From NCBI GenBank assembly GCA_020635205.1, contig JACKAE010000001.1, forward strand, positions 1,178,001-1,242,000: 64,000 nucleotides of DNA. The letters run 5' to 3'. The stretch is from Ignavibacteria bacterium (GTDB taxonomy: Bacteria > Bacteroidota > Ignavibacteria > OLB7). Made by a program: the position numbers and the translations under genes. Of this stretch, positions 17,921-27,736 are shown one piece after another. The notes beneath the pieces are model-generated. The model saw nothing but the letters and a program-made list of their open reading frames with translations, was not told the DNA's origin and ran no database searches. Position 1 is the first letter of the stretch. The number at the start of each line of letters is the position of its first letter.

Positions 17921-18382
17921 TTAGCTATAACTCTTGTTCCGTAATCTTTTTAATGCTTGTTCTGCCATCCGAGATGAAACCCCCTCTCCCGATCCGGCCG
18001 CTTTCCGAAGCTCTGCTTCAATCTCTGGCGACTCTATTCCTCTCTTCTCGATTGTCAAAATTGCCTCCCGACGCAGACTCTCTGGTCCCTCTCGCAACAG
18101 TTTGGCTGTTGTTCCCTCAATGTTGCCGCCATCAATCAATCGGAGGGAGTGCAGAGCCACCTCTTGAAGTTCCGGCACGCTACATGCTCGCAGAAGGGCT
18201 GGCAAACTTTCGTGCATTCTAAGTTTTCCCAACGTGATAGCGGCATAACGACCAACCCTGAACGATTCCTTCTCTAAATATCCCTCTAAGCGATTTCGTA
18301 TCTCTTCGGTTCCCCCCTCTTCACTATCTTTCGTCATCTGGATCATCTCGGCGATCAGTTTACTATCGTTCTTGTGTCCCAT
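17921..18382 (-). CDS. HEAT-repeat protein
   Basis: About 153 residues from MGHKNDSKLIAEM. The body is alpha-helical and reads like HEAT repeats: VGRYAAITLGKLRMHESLPALLRA, VPELQEVALHSLRLIDGG, ESLRREAILTIEKRG. Such folds usually bind other proteins. An ATG at 18484 would add 34 residues but would leave only 12 bases to the divergent gene start, so the internal ATG with TAAGG ahead of it was chosen; this is uncertain. No signal peptide is present. Confidence 0.65.
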   Translation of the reverse strand: MGHKNDSKLIAEMIQMTKDSEEGGTEEIRNRLEGYLEKESFRVGRYAAITLGKLRMHESLPALLRACSVPELQEVALHSLRLIDGGNIEGTTAKLLREGPESLRREAILTIEKRGIESPEIEAELRKAAGSGEGVSSRMAEQALKRLRNKSYS

Positions 18383-18496
18383 TGGAAGCCTTAGACTTTG
18401 CTGTTCTGTCTGCTGTCGTGATTGTTTCTCTCTCTGTTCTGCTACAAACTTATTGCCGGCGGCTACCCAACTGAAAGCACACATTTTTGATTTGTG

Positions 18497-19939
18497 ATGG
18501 AACGACGTGCCCAACAACTCCTCTCGCTTCTCTCTGAGGATGAAATTGCCGAAATCCGTATCGGAATTGAGCTTTCGGAGCGTAGATCACTCTGCGCACT
18601 CTTTGAGCAACTTGTTGAAGGTGAGAGCGAATCTGTAGAAAATCCGCAGCTCTTCTCCCTTGTGTTTGGCAGGAAGTGGAGCAAGAAGGAAGACTATCTA
18701 CTCCGAAACGAGCTTCGGTTGTTAAGTGAACGATGCTATGAACTAATTGCTCGGCGAGAAAACCGGAGAGATTTGGAGAGAGAGCCGGGACGCCATAACC
18801 TGATGCTTTTGCGAGGGTTGCTCAATCGTCAGGCTTTCAAGGTGTTCGAGAATCTCTACGGAAAATTCCGTGAAGATGCGCTCAACCGACTTGACTATGG
18901 AACGGTGCGACGACTGAACGAGGTTTGGTTTGACTACATGGTGCGCTACCGCGAGATTACTCCGGCGGGAATGCAGGAGACGCGAGAACTTCTCTTGGAA
19001 AACTTAGATCACCTGAAGCGCACCTATCGGAACGATATTTCTGAGAACCAACATCGTCGCGTTGTAGTGGAGCAGAATCTGCTGGTAATGGGGCAAGAGA
19101 CAGAACTGACAGAAATTGGTCTCGATCTTGATTTTTCCAACCACGACATTGAGTTAGCACGGTTCCACGACGCTATTAGTCGTGCCCACGCATCTCGAGG
19201 CGAAGAACGGATAGCACATGCGCGACAAGGTTTTGAAGAGATTCGCCCGGTTGCCGACAAACTTCCGGCCAAAGCACTATTCGGCTATGCAATTCTCGCC
19301 TCGGTTCTCTACGCTGAGTTTTTCTACGAAGAGGCAGAGTCAACCTTCAACGAGGGGCTTGCCTTTGCCCGCCAGCACTCCCTCGACCCTCCACCAGAAA
19401 TGCTCTTTAACTATGCTGGCACGTTGATGCGACGGGAATCCTACCAAAATGTGCTCGACCTGCTCGATGAATATCACGCCGAGTTCGAGGCTCGACCAAA
19501 ACTCCGCTTTCGGAGCGAGTGTTTCCGTTGTTTTTGCCACATCTTCCTCGGCGATTCTGTGAAAGCCTTCGAGGCAATTCCACCAGACCTTGGCCAACGT
19601 GCCGAATCGGAACACAACTACTTCCGCTTCATCTACCTGATTCTTCCTTACATGAACGATGACCCAGAGGGGGCACTTCGCGAAGTGCGGAACTTCATTG
19701 TCTACTTCAACCGAAACAAGGAGAAGCTCCAGTTCCCGCAGGAGAAGAGAATGGCAACTCTCTACCGAGCATTCTACTCCACGATCTACAATGAAGTAGA
19801 TGAAGAGAAACAGAGGAAGGAACTAAAGAAGATTCAGAAAGATGTTCAGGAGTTTGTTGAGAGTGAGCAAGAATACCGGGATTACCTCTACGTGCGTTGG
19901 TTGTTAGGAGAGATCGACAGGAGAGTAAAGGGAGAGTAG
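18497..19939 (+). CDS. Large helical-repeat protein of unknown function
   Basis: 480 residues, almost entirely helix-forming and rich in charged residues. The middle and C-terminal parts (LFGYAILASVLYAEFFYEEAES, YLILPYMNDDPEGALREVRNF) look like degenerate TPRs. The N-terminal 100 residues (QQLLSLLSEDEIAEIRIG, RCYELIARRENRRDLE) recall the solitary helical proteins I have seen in Kapaibacteriota-like genomes, but I cannot name a family. No membrane segment or catalytic motif is visible. It is divergent from the HEAT-repeat gene. Confidence 0.72.
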   Translation: MERRAQQLLSLLSEDEIAEIRIGIELSERRSLCALFEQLVEGESESVENPQLFSLVFGRKWSKKEDYLLRNELRLLSERCYELIARRENRRDLEREPGRHNLMLLRGLLNRQAFKVFENLYGKFREDALNRLDYGTVRRLNEVWFDYMVRYREITPAGMQETRELLLENLDHLKRTYRNDISENQHRRVVVEQNLLVMGQETELTEIGLDLDFSNHDIELARFHDAISRAHASRGEERIAHARQGFEEIRPVADKLPAKALFGYAILASVLYAEFFYEEAESTFNEGLAFARQHSLDPPPEMLFNYAGTLMRRESYQNVLDLLDEYHAEFEARPKLRFRSECFRCFCHIFLGDSVKAFEAIPPDLGQRAESEHNYFRFIYLILPYMNDDPEGALREVRNFIVYFNRNKEKLQFPQEKRMATLYRAFYSTIYNEVDEEKQRKELKKIQKDVQEFVESEQEYRDYLYVRWLLGEIDRRVKGE

Positions 19940-19980
19940 TGGAGAGGGTTGCTACCGGATGAAAAAAGAACATCACGGGA

Positions 19981-20045
19981 GCCTTCCATATAACGAAGGC
20001 ATAACGTAGAGATGCCCGACCACGACACAATGTGATCGGGCATCT
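19981..20045. terminator. Two hairpins between convergent genes
   Basis: The first hairpin is GCCTTC (19981-19986) with GAAGGC (19995-20000). The second pairs AGATGCCCGA (20010-20019) with TCGGGCATCT (20036-20045). They sit between convergent genes ending at 19939 and 20117. Neither has a long T-run, so they may act as transcript ends for both strands or as repeat hairpins. Confidence 0.5.
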
Positions 20046-20116
20046 TCTTGAAAAGATGAGTGCTATTTGATAACGATACCCCTCCTCTCCCTTCCACCAC
20101 AACAGATATTACGAAA

Positions 20117-21481
20117 CTACTGCACAACTAATCGACCTGTTCCCACGCGGCTACCTGCGCTCAATCGATAGAAGTACGCACCAGAAGGGAGATCACTTCG
20201 ATGCCACTCTACTGAATGTTCACCTCCCTCTAATGTCGGCTCCGTCAACTCTCCTACCAATTCTCCCTGAAGGTTGTATATGCCGACGTGGACTTCGGAA
20301 CGTTCCGGCAGAGTGAAGGTGAAGCGGGCAGTGTGAGATGTTGAGTTAAATGTGGAGGTAGAGCTAAGTGTTGTACTGTATCGATCATATTTAGTTCTCT
20401 CGTCAACGCCTGATAGGCGGCTCGGGCTTTTCCAAGAAATAACTGCTCCATCTTTCGTGAGAGAAATTAAGTGCTTGTTATCTGGAGTAAAAGATAGTGC
20501 AGTATGAACACCTAAGTATTCATCGTAGACGTGGAGTTTTTGTCCAGTCTGCAAATTCCAGACGTGAATCGTGCCGTCTGGTCGACTGATGGCGAAATAG
20601 TTTTTGTCGGGACTAATCGCACATCGGACGGAAATGCGGTCTGGAATAGAAAGGTCACTGCTGACAATACGTCGCTCAAGCTCACCTGTTTCTATGTTCA
20701 GCACTTTCAGCACATGGTCATCTCCAAGGAAAGCGATTGAACGGTTATCACCAACAACGTAGGCAAACTGCCAATCACCCACGTAGTCCTGGCTCCCTAA
20801 CACTTCTCGCGTTTCGGCATTTACAAGCATATACTGACTGTTCGCCTGAAGAGCCAGAACAGAGCCATCGGTAGATATAGCTATCAATGTTGGGGTAGCC
20901 GAGGTTGTTGGGTAGGGGTGGGCAAAAGCAAAGTCCCGATTCTCGTACATCTTCACTCCGTAGATTGAGTCGCTCCTTACAGAGGCATAGAGTCCTGCAG
21001 AATACTTTGGATCGAAGCTACTGGTGACGGCTCTGAACAAGTCTGAGCGTCCACTCTGAATATCAACATTTACCAGATAGATTACTGCCCTATTAATCAC
21101 AGAGTCGAAGTTCCCACATGAGACAAAGAGGGAGGCATCAGATAGGAAGCCGAATGATCGATAATAGCTGGTATAAGCGTAGGGATTGTTCGCATGCTTG
21201 AATGTTGGAGCTTCTATTACCTGCTCAAGGGTACCTCCTCTATCAAGCTCACCCTCTTCAGCAGAATAGACTCGGACCTCCTGCCCAGTTGCGTTCAGGC
21301 TGAGGCCAAAGACTGTTGTAGCAATGCGTTTACTATCGGGCGATATGGCGATCTCTGAGTGATAAACTCCGTTGTTCCAGGTAATCCACTCAATATCTGA
21401 TCTGGATGATTGTGCAAAAAGCGAGAGTGAAAGTGAGGTGAGGGAGAACAGCCCGGCAAAGAGGATAATTCTGTGTTTCAT
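20117..21481 (-). CDS. WD40-like beta-propeller protein with T9SS sorting domain (copy 1)
   Basis: 454 residues. A signal peptide (LFSLTSLSLSLFAQ) is followed by SSRSDIEWITWN and blade-like repeats such as EIAISPDSKRIATTVFG, CAISPDKNYFAISRPDGTIHVWNLQTGQKLHVYDEY and LSFTPDNKHLISLTKDG. The last 80 residues are a type A sorting domain: HTARFTFTLPERSEVHVGIYNL, DLPSGAYFYRLSAG. It is thus a probable surface or secreted beta-propeller. It lies 35 bases after a paralogue on the same strand. Ligand and role are unknown. Confidence 0.87.
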   Translation of the reverse strand: MKHRIILFAGLFSLTSLSLSLFAQSSRSDIEWITWNNGVYHSEIAISPDSKRIATTVFGLSLNATGQEVRVYSAEEGELDRGGTLEQVIEAPTFKHANNPYAYTSYYRSFGFLSDASLFVSCGNFDSVINRAVIYLVNVDIQSGRSDLFRAVTSSFDPKYSAGLYASVRSDSIYGVKMYENRDFAFAHPYPTTSATPTLIAISTDGSVLALQANSQYMLVNAETREVLGSQDYVGDWQFAYVVGDNRSIAFLGDDHVLKVLNIETGELERRIVSSDLSIPDRISVRCAISPDKNYFAISRPDGTIHVWNLQTGQKLHVYDEYLGVHTALSFTPDNKHLISLTKDGAVISWKSPSRLSGVDERTKYDRYSTTLSSTSTFNSTSHTARFTFTLPERSEVHVGIYNLQGELVGELTEPTLEGGEHSVEWHRSDLPSGAYFYRLSAGSRVGTGRLVVQ

Positions 21482-21516
21482 AAGACATAATGAATGATAA
21501 GTGTAAGGGAATAATG

Positions 21517-22908
21517 TTATCGCGTTACGATCAAACGCCCTGTGGCTAGTTTATTTCCAGCAGCTAACCGGTAGAAGTAGACTCCAGATGGGAGATCGCC
21601 CTGCTGCCACTCTACCACATGTTCTCCCCGTTGCAAGGATGGCTTCACCACTTCTCCAATAACTTCTCCTTGAAGGTTATAGATGCTGATGCGAACATCT
21701 GCTTGTTCCGGCAGAGTGAATGTGAAGCGGGCAGTGTGGGAGTGAGCGTTAAACGTAGAAGAGTTTATAAGCTCCAGCCGGTTAGCCTGCAATTGTTCTT
21801 GGTCTTCTATACTCGCAACGTGATCCGGTCCTTTGTAGGAGAGGAGTGCGCCGTCTAAGGTTAGCCCAATAAGGTGCTGACCATCAGGAGTGAATTCAAT
21901 AGCGGAGAAGACTCCTTGGTAGTCTCGGTAGGTATGCTTCTTCTCACCGGTTCGTACATCCCATAAGTGGATAACTCCGTTCCCTTGAGAAATTGCCAGG
22001 TAACGCCCATTTGGACTCAAAGCCACTTGGGGCGTACTGTTTCCATACGTCTGAAGGTCACCACTAACAATAATGCGTTTGAGTTCGCCTGTTTCAACAT
22101 TCATTGTCCTTACTGTGTTGTCGATTCCAACAATCAGGAGTGAGCGGTTGTCGGGGAGGAGTCGAATATCTCGCCAAGTATCATAGTATGAATTAAACTC
22201 ATGTTCGGCAAGAACTTTGCCTGAGGCAACTTCTCCTATCCAGTAGTGGTTGCGTTGTCGTAGAGCAATCACGGATGCATCTGCTGAAACTCCAATCAAT
22301 ACTGTTCGTCCCTCTGTCCCAATATCGTAGCGATTGTGGAACGTAGTGGTTTGATTACTGAGTAGGGATGTCACCAGTAGGCTGTCGACATAGGGAGTAG
22401 TTGATGTGATGTTGCCACTAAATATGTATAGCCCTTTAGTGTAGACATCTGATGTTGGATTTGAAGAAGAGAAGGCAGTCTGAAACTCACCGATTAGTTT
22501 TCCCTCGAGGTTTGTCTGAACAAGTACTTGCCTATAGTTGCGAAGGATGGTGTCGTAAATTCTCTGAGAAACAAAGAGGGATTCGTCGGAGAGAAATCCA
22601 AACGTGGTGTAGATACCATGGATTGCATTGAAGGACTCTACTACCTTTGAATAAGGTATCGTATTCTGAAGCTCACCCCCCAACCCCAGTTCACTCTCTT
22701 CAGTCGAGTATATCCGAATCTCCTGATTTGCGAACGTGGACAAATTTGTTGTAGCGATATACTTGCCGTTCGGAGAAATGATTAGGGATTGGTGAGGAGT
22801 TTTATCTGTCCACGTTATCCACTCAATATCTGAACCAGATGATTGTGCAAAAAGGGAAACGGAGAAGAGAGAAAGCAGTCCGGTAAGGAGAAACGTGCGT
22901 GGTGTCAT
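21517..22908 (-). CDS. WD40-like beta-propeller protein with T9SS sorting domain (copy 2)
   Basis: 463 residues. It shares with its downstream neighbour the signal peptide region, the mature start SSGSDIEWITW, blades such as ALSPNGRYLAISQGNGVIHLWDVRTGEKKHTY, and the tail HTARFTFTLPEQADVRISIYNL...DLPSGVYFYRLAAG. The pair is a clear tandem duplication that has since diverged, mainly in the outer blades. Export by the type IX system is expected. It is the upstream gene of the pair and probably carries the shared promoter. Confidence 0.87.
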   Translation of the reverse strand: MTPRTFLLTGLLSLFSVSLFAQSSGSDIEWITWTDKTPHQSLIISPNGKYIATTNLSTFANQEIRIYSTEESELGLGGELQNTIPYSKVVESFNAIHGIYTTFGFLSDESLFVSQRIYDTILRNYRQVLVQTNLEGKLIGEFQTAFSSSNPTSDVYTKGLYIFSGNITSTTPYVDSLLVTSLLSNQTTTFHNRYDIGTEGRTVLIGVSADASVIALRQRNHYWIGEVASGKVLAEHEFNSYYDTWRDIRLLPDNRSLLIVGIDNTVRTMNVETGELKRIIVSGDLQTYGNSTPQVALSPNGRYLAISQGNGVIHLWDVRTGEKKHTYRDYQGVFSAIEFTPDGQHLIGLTLDGALLSYKGPDHVASIEDQEQLQANRLELINSSTFNAHSHTARFTFTLPEQADVRISIYNLQGEVIGEVVKPSLQRGEHVVEWQQGDLPSGVYFYRLAAGNKLATGRLIVTR

Positions 22909-23403
22909 GGTGAATTGATGGTTGATAATTGAACAACTGGTTGTGTGAATAACCTTAAAGGAAAGACTCCAAGAGGGGGCAAATCATTACAGAATTCAGA
23001 AACTTTTGCCACCCCTTTACAGATATTCTCCCTCCGTCTTTTGCGAGATATAGAGAAATCAGTGGGTGAGAATAGAATAAAAGGGTCTTCCTTCCACCCA
23101 CTACTCGTTAAAACTGCACGAGAAATTTGCTTATTCCGGCAAAGTTCCCAGCGTTAAATATCCGAAGAAGGTTGTGCAGAGAGCTGAAGTGTAAGAGTGC
23201 CAATGAATCCGATCCGATAACGAGCGAGAGTGTACGGGTTCTCATGGTGCGAGTAAGGTTTTAGAGTGTTGAGCAATAAGGATATCTGGTAGTGATTTTA
23301 CAAATAAAAGAAAGTCACAGCAGAAGATACCTTGCAAGTAGAGTAGAATTATCCTTCTCCGCGAACTTTGCCTTCCTTTGCGTGATTCTTCTACCAGACT
23401 ACC
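22909..23403. other. Intergenic stretch with dispersed repeat text
   Basis: About 495 bases without a credible gene. The right end (about 23345-23395, CTTCTCCGCGAACTTTGCC and TTTGCGTGATTCTT) belongs to the CTTTGCG repeat family. It separates the end of uvrA from the start of the WD40/T9SS pair. No terminator for uvrA was evident. Confidence 0.45.
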
Positions 23404-26400
23404 TCACAACTCCTCTCGCAAGTGTTTTGCCGTTAAGCTCTTCTTGCTCCGGGCAACAACTTCGGGTGTGCCGATAGCTACGATTGTTCCCCCATGTTTC
23501 CCTCCTCCCGGCCCTAAGTCGATAATGTGGTCGGCGCACTTAATCACGTCCAAGTTATGTTCGATTACCACAATCGTGTTCCCCTTCTCCACAAGTGAGT
23601 CGAGTACTTTCAGGAGCATTTTCACATCTTCGAAGTGGAGTCCTGTTGTCGGCTCATCCAGAAGGTAGAGGGTGTTGCCAGTACCCACTTTCGAGAGTTC
23701 GGTTGCCAGCTTCACCCGCTGTGCTTCGCCGCCGGAGAGTGTGGTGGCCTGTTGTCCGAGACGAATGTAGCCGAGGCCAACCTCGTGAAGCGTCTTCAAC
23801 TTCCGGTTGATGCGGGGAATATCTTTGAAAAACTCCAGTGCTTCGGTTACGGTCATGTCGAGTACGTCGGCAATTGACTTCCCTCGGTATCGCACTTCGA
23901 GCGTCTCTCGGTTGTAGCGATGTCCGCCGCAGACTTCACACTCCACGTAGACATCGGGCAAGAAGTTCATTTCGATCTTCTTCATTCCATCCCCCCCACA
24001 CTCTTCGCATCGCCCCCCCTCAACGTTAAAGCTGAACCGACCAGGAGCATAGCCCCGAATCTTCGACTCAGGCAACTCCGAGTAGAGATCGCGAATAAAG
24101 GTGAAGAGTCCGGTGTAGGTTGCCGGATTCGACCGAGGCGTTCTTCCAATTGGAGCTTGGTCGATGTCGATAATCTTGTTGATATGCTCCAGTCCCTCAA
24201 TGCTCTTGTGGGGTAAGGGAACCAATGTGCTATTCTTGAAGAACTTGCGGTGGAGTGCAGGGTAGAGGGTCTCGTTAATCAAGGTCGATTTTCCTGAACC
24301 AGAAAGACCGGTGACGCAGACGAAGAGACCGAGCGGAATCTTCACCTCAACGCTCTTCAGGTTGTGGCCGGTTGCTCCCTTCAGCACAATTTCCTGACCG
24401 TTCCCCTCGCGACGTTCGTTCGGTGTCTCGATCTCCCGCTTTCCGGTCAGATACTGAAATGTTAAACTCCGGTCGATTTCTACTGGGTGAGTAACCTCAT
24501 AGGGCACTACGCCGTTTGCGGCTGTTCCATTTGTTCCAGCTTTCTTCCCCCCCCTCTTCCTCTGTCTGATAAATTCGGTTGGGGGGGCTGCCCCAATTAA
24601 CTCTCCCCCCAGTTCTCCAGCCCCCGGCCCGAGATCGACCACAAAGTCACTTGCCTCGATCATCTCGCGGTCGTGCTCCACAACTAACACCGTGTTTCCG
24701 ATGTCGCGCAGCCGCTTTAGCGACTCAATCAACTTCCGATTATCACTCTGGTGCAAGCCAATAGAAGGTTCGTCGAGAACGTAGAGAACGCCACTCAACT
24801 GCGAGCCAATTTGCGTTGCAAGTCTGATCCGCTGCGACTCACCACCAGAGAGTGTTCTGGCTGAACGGTCGAGCGTTAGGTAGTGGAGGCCAACTTCCAG
24901 CAGGAAGCTGAGGCGTGAAGTTAGCTCGCGGATAATCTGCCGGGCAATCACTTCCTGCCGCTCGCTCAAGTTGAGTTGTTCGAGTAGTTCAATCCCTTCG
25001 TCGATTGGTCGAGAGACGAGGTCGTGGATGTTCTTCCCGTCGATTAACACAGCAAGACTCTCTTCGCGAAGGCGTTGGCCGTTGCAGGTTGGGCAGGCCG
25101 TGGCGCTCATAAATGGATCGTATCGCTTGCGAGCCGAACCGGAGTTCTGCACTCCTTGCTCCATTGCCCCAATCACTCCCACGAATCGATGACGGTATGT
25201 TCTCGACTTCCCTTTGGTTGAAGTGTAGAGTACGTCGTACATCTTCGACCCCCCTCCATGCAACAACGTCTTCAGTGCCTTATCGGGGAACTCCTCCAGA
25301 GGGGTCTGCTCGTCCAGACCGAACTCACGTAATACTGCCCCCACCTGTGCCCACATCCAGTTCCGCCGAGGCTTGCCTAAGGGGACAATCCCTTCCTGAG
25401 CAAGTGATCTCTTCTTGTCGGGCATAATCAAGTCGAGCGTAAAACCGAACGATTCTCCCAAGCCATCACAACTGGGGCAAGCTCCGTAGGGGGAGTTAAA
25501 GGAGAAGGAGTTCGGTTCTGGTTCGTCGTAGCTGCGATTGCAGTTTGGGCAGGCAAGTTTCTCGCTGTAGAGTCCTTGCTCTTCCGGGTTATCCCAGTCC
25601 ACGATAAAGAGTGTCCCTTCACCAAACCGAAGTGCTGTCTCAATCGAGCCGAACAATCTTGAGCGATTCTCCTCCGTAATTGGCAACCTATCCACAACAA
25701 TTTCTACATCGTGAATCTTGTATCGGTCGAGCTGCATTCCCGGTTCAATCTCTTGGAACTTCCCGTCGATCCGAACGCGGGTAAATCCATCCCGCTGAAT
25801 CTTCTCGAACAATTCCCGATAGTGCCCTTTCCGTCGGCGAACAACTGGGGCGAGAACGGCTATTCTCTTTTCAGCAAACTTCTCGGTTACTACATCCAAA
25901 ATCTGGTCAACGCTCTGCCGAACAACTGGAATGTTGCAATCAACGCAGTGCTGAATTCCGACGCGAGCAAAGAGGAGGCGAAGGAAGTCGTAGATCTCCG
26001 TGACTGTCCCAACAGTGGAGCGAGGATTATTGGAGATTGTTTTTTGCTCGATAGAAATGGCTGGACTCAAGCCCTCGATTAACTCTACCTCGGGGCGTTC
26101 CATCATGCCGAGAAACTGGCGAGCGTAGGGAGAGAGGCTCTCCACGTAGCGGCGTTGCCCTTCGGCGTAGATTGTGTCGAACGCGAGGGAAGATTTGCCA
26201 GAACCTGAGAGACCGGTAATTACTGTGAGGGTATCGCGGGGAATTGTTACGCTGACCTTCTTCAGGTTATGCTCAGCCGCCCCTCGCACAACAATCCTCT
26301 CTTGTCCAATAAAATCCTTCTCTTCTACCTGCGTGCTGGAACCTGTCAGGTTGTTAGATTTGTTTGTCTTACGTGTCTTGGCCGAAGCCTTCGTTGTTGT

Positions 26401-26406
26401 TGGCAT
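23404..26406 (-). CDS. uvrA: Excinuclease ABC subunit A
   Basis: 1000 residues, slightly longer than typical UvrA because of a 30-residue N-terminal tail rich in T, K and S and a K/G-rich insert (about RQRKRGGKKAGTNG). UvrA is the ATP-dependent damage-recognition dimer of nucleotide excision repair. Both ABC modules are complete: Walker A GLSGSGKSSL and GLSGSGKSTL, signatures LSGGESQRIRLA and LSGGEAQRVKLA, Walker B LYVLDEPSIGLH and LYLLDEPTTGLH. Zinc motifs CPNCN...CPSCDG and CEECGG...CEVCGG are intact. It is a single-gene unit; uvrB is not in the window. Confidence 0.97.
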   Translation of the reverse strand: MPTTTKASAKTRKTNKSNNLTGSSTQVEEKDFIGQERIVVRGAAEHNLKKVSVTIPRDTLTVITGLSGSGKSSLAFDTIYAEGQRRYVESLSPYARQFLGMMERPEVELIEGLSPAISIEQKTISNNPRSTVGTVTEIYDFLRLLFARVGIQHCVDCNIPVVRQSVDQILDVVTEKFAEKRIAVLAPVVRRRKGHYRELFEKIQRDGFTRVRIDGKFQEIEPGMQLDRYKIHDVEIVVDRLPITEENRSRLFGSIETALRFGEGTLFIVDWDNPEEQGLYSEKLACPNCNRSYDEPEPNSFSFNSPYGACPSCDGLGESFGFTLDLIMPDKKRSLAQEGIVPLGKPRRNWMWAQVGAVLREFGLDEQTPLEEFPDKALKTLLHGGGSKMYDVLYTSTKGKSRTYRHRFVGVIGAMEQGVQNSGSARKRYDPFMSATACPTCNGQRLREESLAVLIDGKNIHDLVSRPIDEGIELLEQLNLSERQEVIARQIIRELTSRLSFLLEVGLHYLTLDRSARTLSGGESQRIRLATQIGSQLSGVLYVLDEPSIGLHQSDNRKLIESLKRLRDIGNTVLVVEHDREMIEASDFVVDLGPGAGELGGELIGAAPPTEFIRQRKRGGKKAGTNGTAANGVVPYEVTHPVEIDRSLTFQYLTGKREIETPNERREGNGQEIVLKGATGHNLKSVEVKIPLGLFVCVTGLSGSGKSTLINETLYPALHRKFFKNSTLVPLPHKSIEGLEHINKIIDIDQAPIGRTPRSNPATYTGLFTFIRDLYSELPESKIRGYAPGRFSFNVEGGRCEECGGDGMKKIEMNFLPDVYVECEVCGGHRYNRETLEVRYRGKSIADVLDMTVTEALEFFKDIPRINRKLKTLHEVGLGYIRLGQQATTLSGGEAQRVKLATELSKVGTGNTLYLLDEPTTGLHFEDVKMLLKVLDSLVEKGNTIVVIEHNLDVIKCADHIIDLGPGGGKHGGTIVAIGTPEVVARSKKSLTAKHLREEL

Positions 26407-26540
26407 CTATGTAAGTCCTTGCGGAGCCAGGTATGTTCTGCGGGAAATTAACCTTCGCGTGGAAAGAACCTGACAAGTTACTGTGGGAGAGGTATGGAAA
26501 CAAGATGATATGAGGCTGGAAACACACTGTAGGAGATAGT

Positions 26541-26705
26541 GGTTAGCAGTTAGCAGAAGGGATTCTCTCGTTTTCTGGTAACTCCTATCTACTAACTGCA
26601 AACTAAAAGGAGAAAGACGGTTACCAGATAGCAGTTTGCAGGAGGTATCTTCTCTTTTTCTACTGACGGCTATCTATTAACTGCAAACTAAAGAACTATA
26701 AGGAG
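26541..26705. repeat. Two imperfect tandem copies of a TAACTGCAAACTAAA repeat
   Basis: The 15-base core TAACTGCAAACTAAA occurs at 26593-26607 and 26678-26692, 85 bases apart. Flanking text is also related: GGTTAGCAGTTAGCAG ahead of copy one and GGTTACCAGATAGCAG ahead of copy two, each followed by a pyrimidine-rich CTCTTTTTC-like stretch and ending in AAGGAG. The second copy supplies the ribosome site of the DUF4397 gene. GTTTGCAG and CTGCAAAC are inverted within the block. Confidence 0.7.
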
Positions 26706-26710
26706 AGAGA

Positions 26711-27448
26711 ATGAAGAAGCGAACATTACAGACATTACGCACTACACTCTACGGTTTGGCACTGCTTCTGGTTGGAAGTTTTGGACTGATTGGGTGTGGT
26801 GAGGATGATCCGGTGACGCCGCCGAAGGATTACGGCTTTTCGAGTGTCACCTTCCTCCACGCAAATCCGGGAAGAACAACGGGAATTGCCTTTTTCTTAG
26901 GTGATACCACCTTAATCAGTGCCGATGCTTCGGAACAACCACAATATGAAGGAACGTTTAAGAAGACTGTGCCGAACGGCGAGAGCCAGAAGTATACGGT
27001 GAAGGATCTGAGTGGCGCAGAGTTGGCCAGCACGACGGCAGCACACGACTCAAGCCAATACACCATGGTAATATACTCTGGCAATTCTACTGCCAGCGAT
27101 GTTTTTGTTGCGGCAACGAAGAAGATTAGCTCGAGTGGTGGAGGGAAGGTTGCGGTTCGGTTTGTCCACGCGGCGAAGGATGCCGGCCCTCGGTCACTGA
27201 AGATTGGGGCGGCAGATGGAGCCTCGATAGCGTCGAACGTTTCGTACAAGGGGGCAAGTGGTGCATTTATCTCCGTAGATGTGGCAACCGAGACGCTATG
27301 GATTGTTGATGAGTCGGGGGCAAAGGCAGCTATTTCTGTGCCAGTGAACCTAAGTGTTGGTGAAGTCTGGACGATTGTCTTCCACGGATCGGAAGGTGCT
27401 TTAACTCCCGACCTGAAGTGGCGGGGTACGCCGATTGCCGACAAGTAA
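26711..27448 (+). CDS. DUF4397 lipoprotein
   Basis: 245 residues. A lipoprotein signal ends LIGCGEDDPV, with the cysteine at residue 29. The mature part fits DUF4397: VTFLHANPGRTTGIAFFLGD, YTMVIYSGN, VAVRFVHAAKDAGPRSLKIG, FISVDVATETL. These are beta-rich extracytoplasmic proteins of unknown role. AAGGAGAGAG lies directly ahead of the ATG and comes from a repeat unit. A strong terminator follows, so the gene stands alone. Confidence 0.9.
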   Translation: MKKRTLQTLRTTLYGLALLLVGSFGLIGCGEDDPVTPPKDYGFSSVTFLHANPGRTTGIAFFLGDTTLISADASEQPQYEGTFKKTVPNGESQKYTVKDLSGAELASTTAAHDSSQYTMVIYSGNSTASDVFVAATKKISSSGGGKVAVRFVHAAKDAGPRSLKIGAADGASIASNVSYKGASGAFISVDVATETLWIVDESGAKAAISVPVNLSVGEVWTIVFHGSEGALTPDLKWRGTPIADK

Positions 27449-27525
27449 GTCGGGAGGATGAATTTCCCTTTGGCCTCGTTAAAGTATGCCTGCGGGATCC
27501 AGCTTAGGCAGGACAATTTGCACAG

Positions 27526-27562
27526 CCGCTCTCACGATTCTTCGTGAGAGCGGTTCTTTTTT
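27526..27562 (+). terminator. Intrinsic terminator of the DUF4397 gene
   Basis: A perfect 12-bp stem (CCGCTCTCACGA, 27526-27537, with TCGTGAGAGCGG, 27542-27553) with a four-base loop is followed by TTCTTTTTT. It lies 78 bases after the stop codon. Confidence 0.9.
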
Positions 27563-27736
27563 CTCTCGATCTCTTGCTCACCTCCTTTCCACTCCGTATA
27601 CTTTCCGTCCGCCGAAACCTGACCGCGAGAGGGGGTTCTGGATGTCTGTGAGGAGGGGAGATGCCTTGCGATGACCCTGACGGGTTTTTGAGCGAGATAA
27701 CCTACCGAACGATGAACCGAATTAACGGAGGACAAC

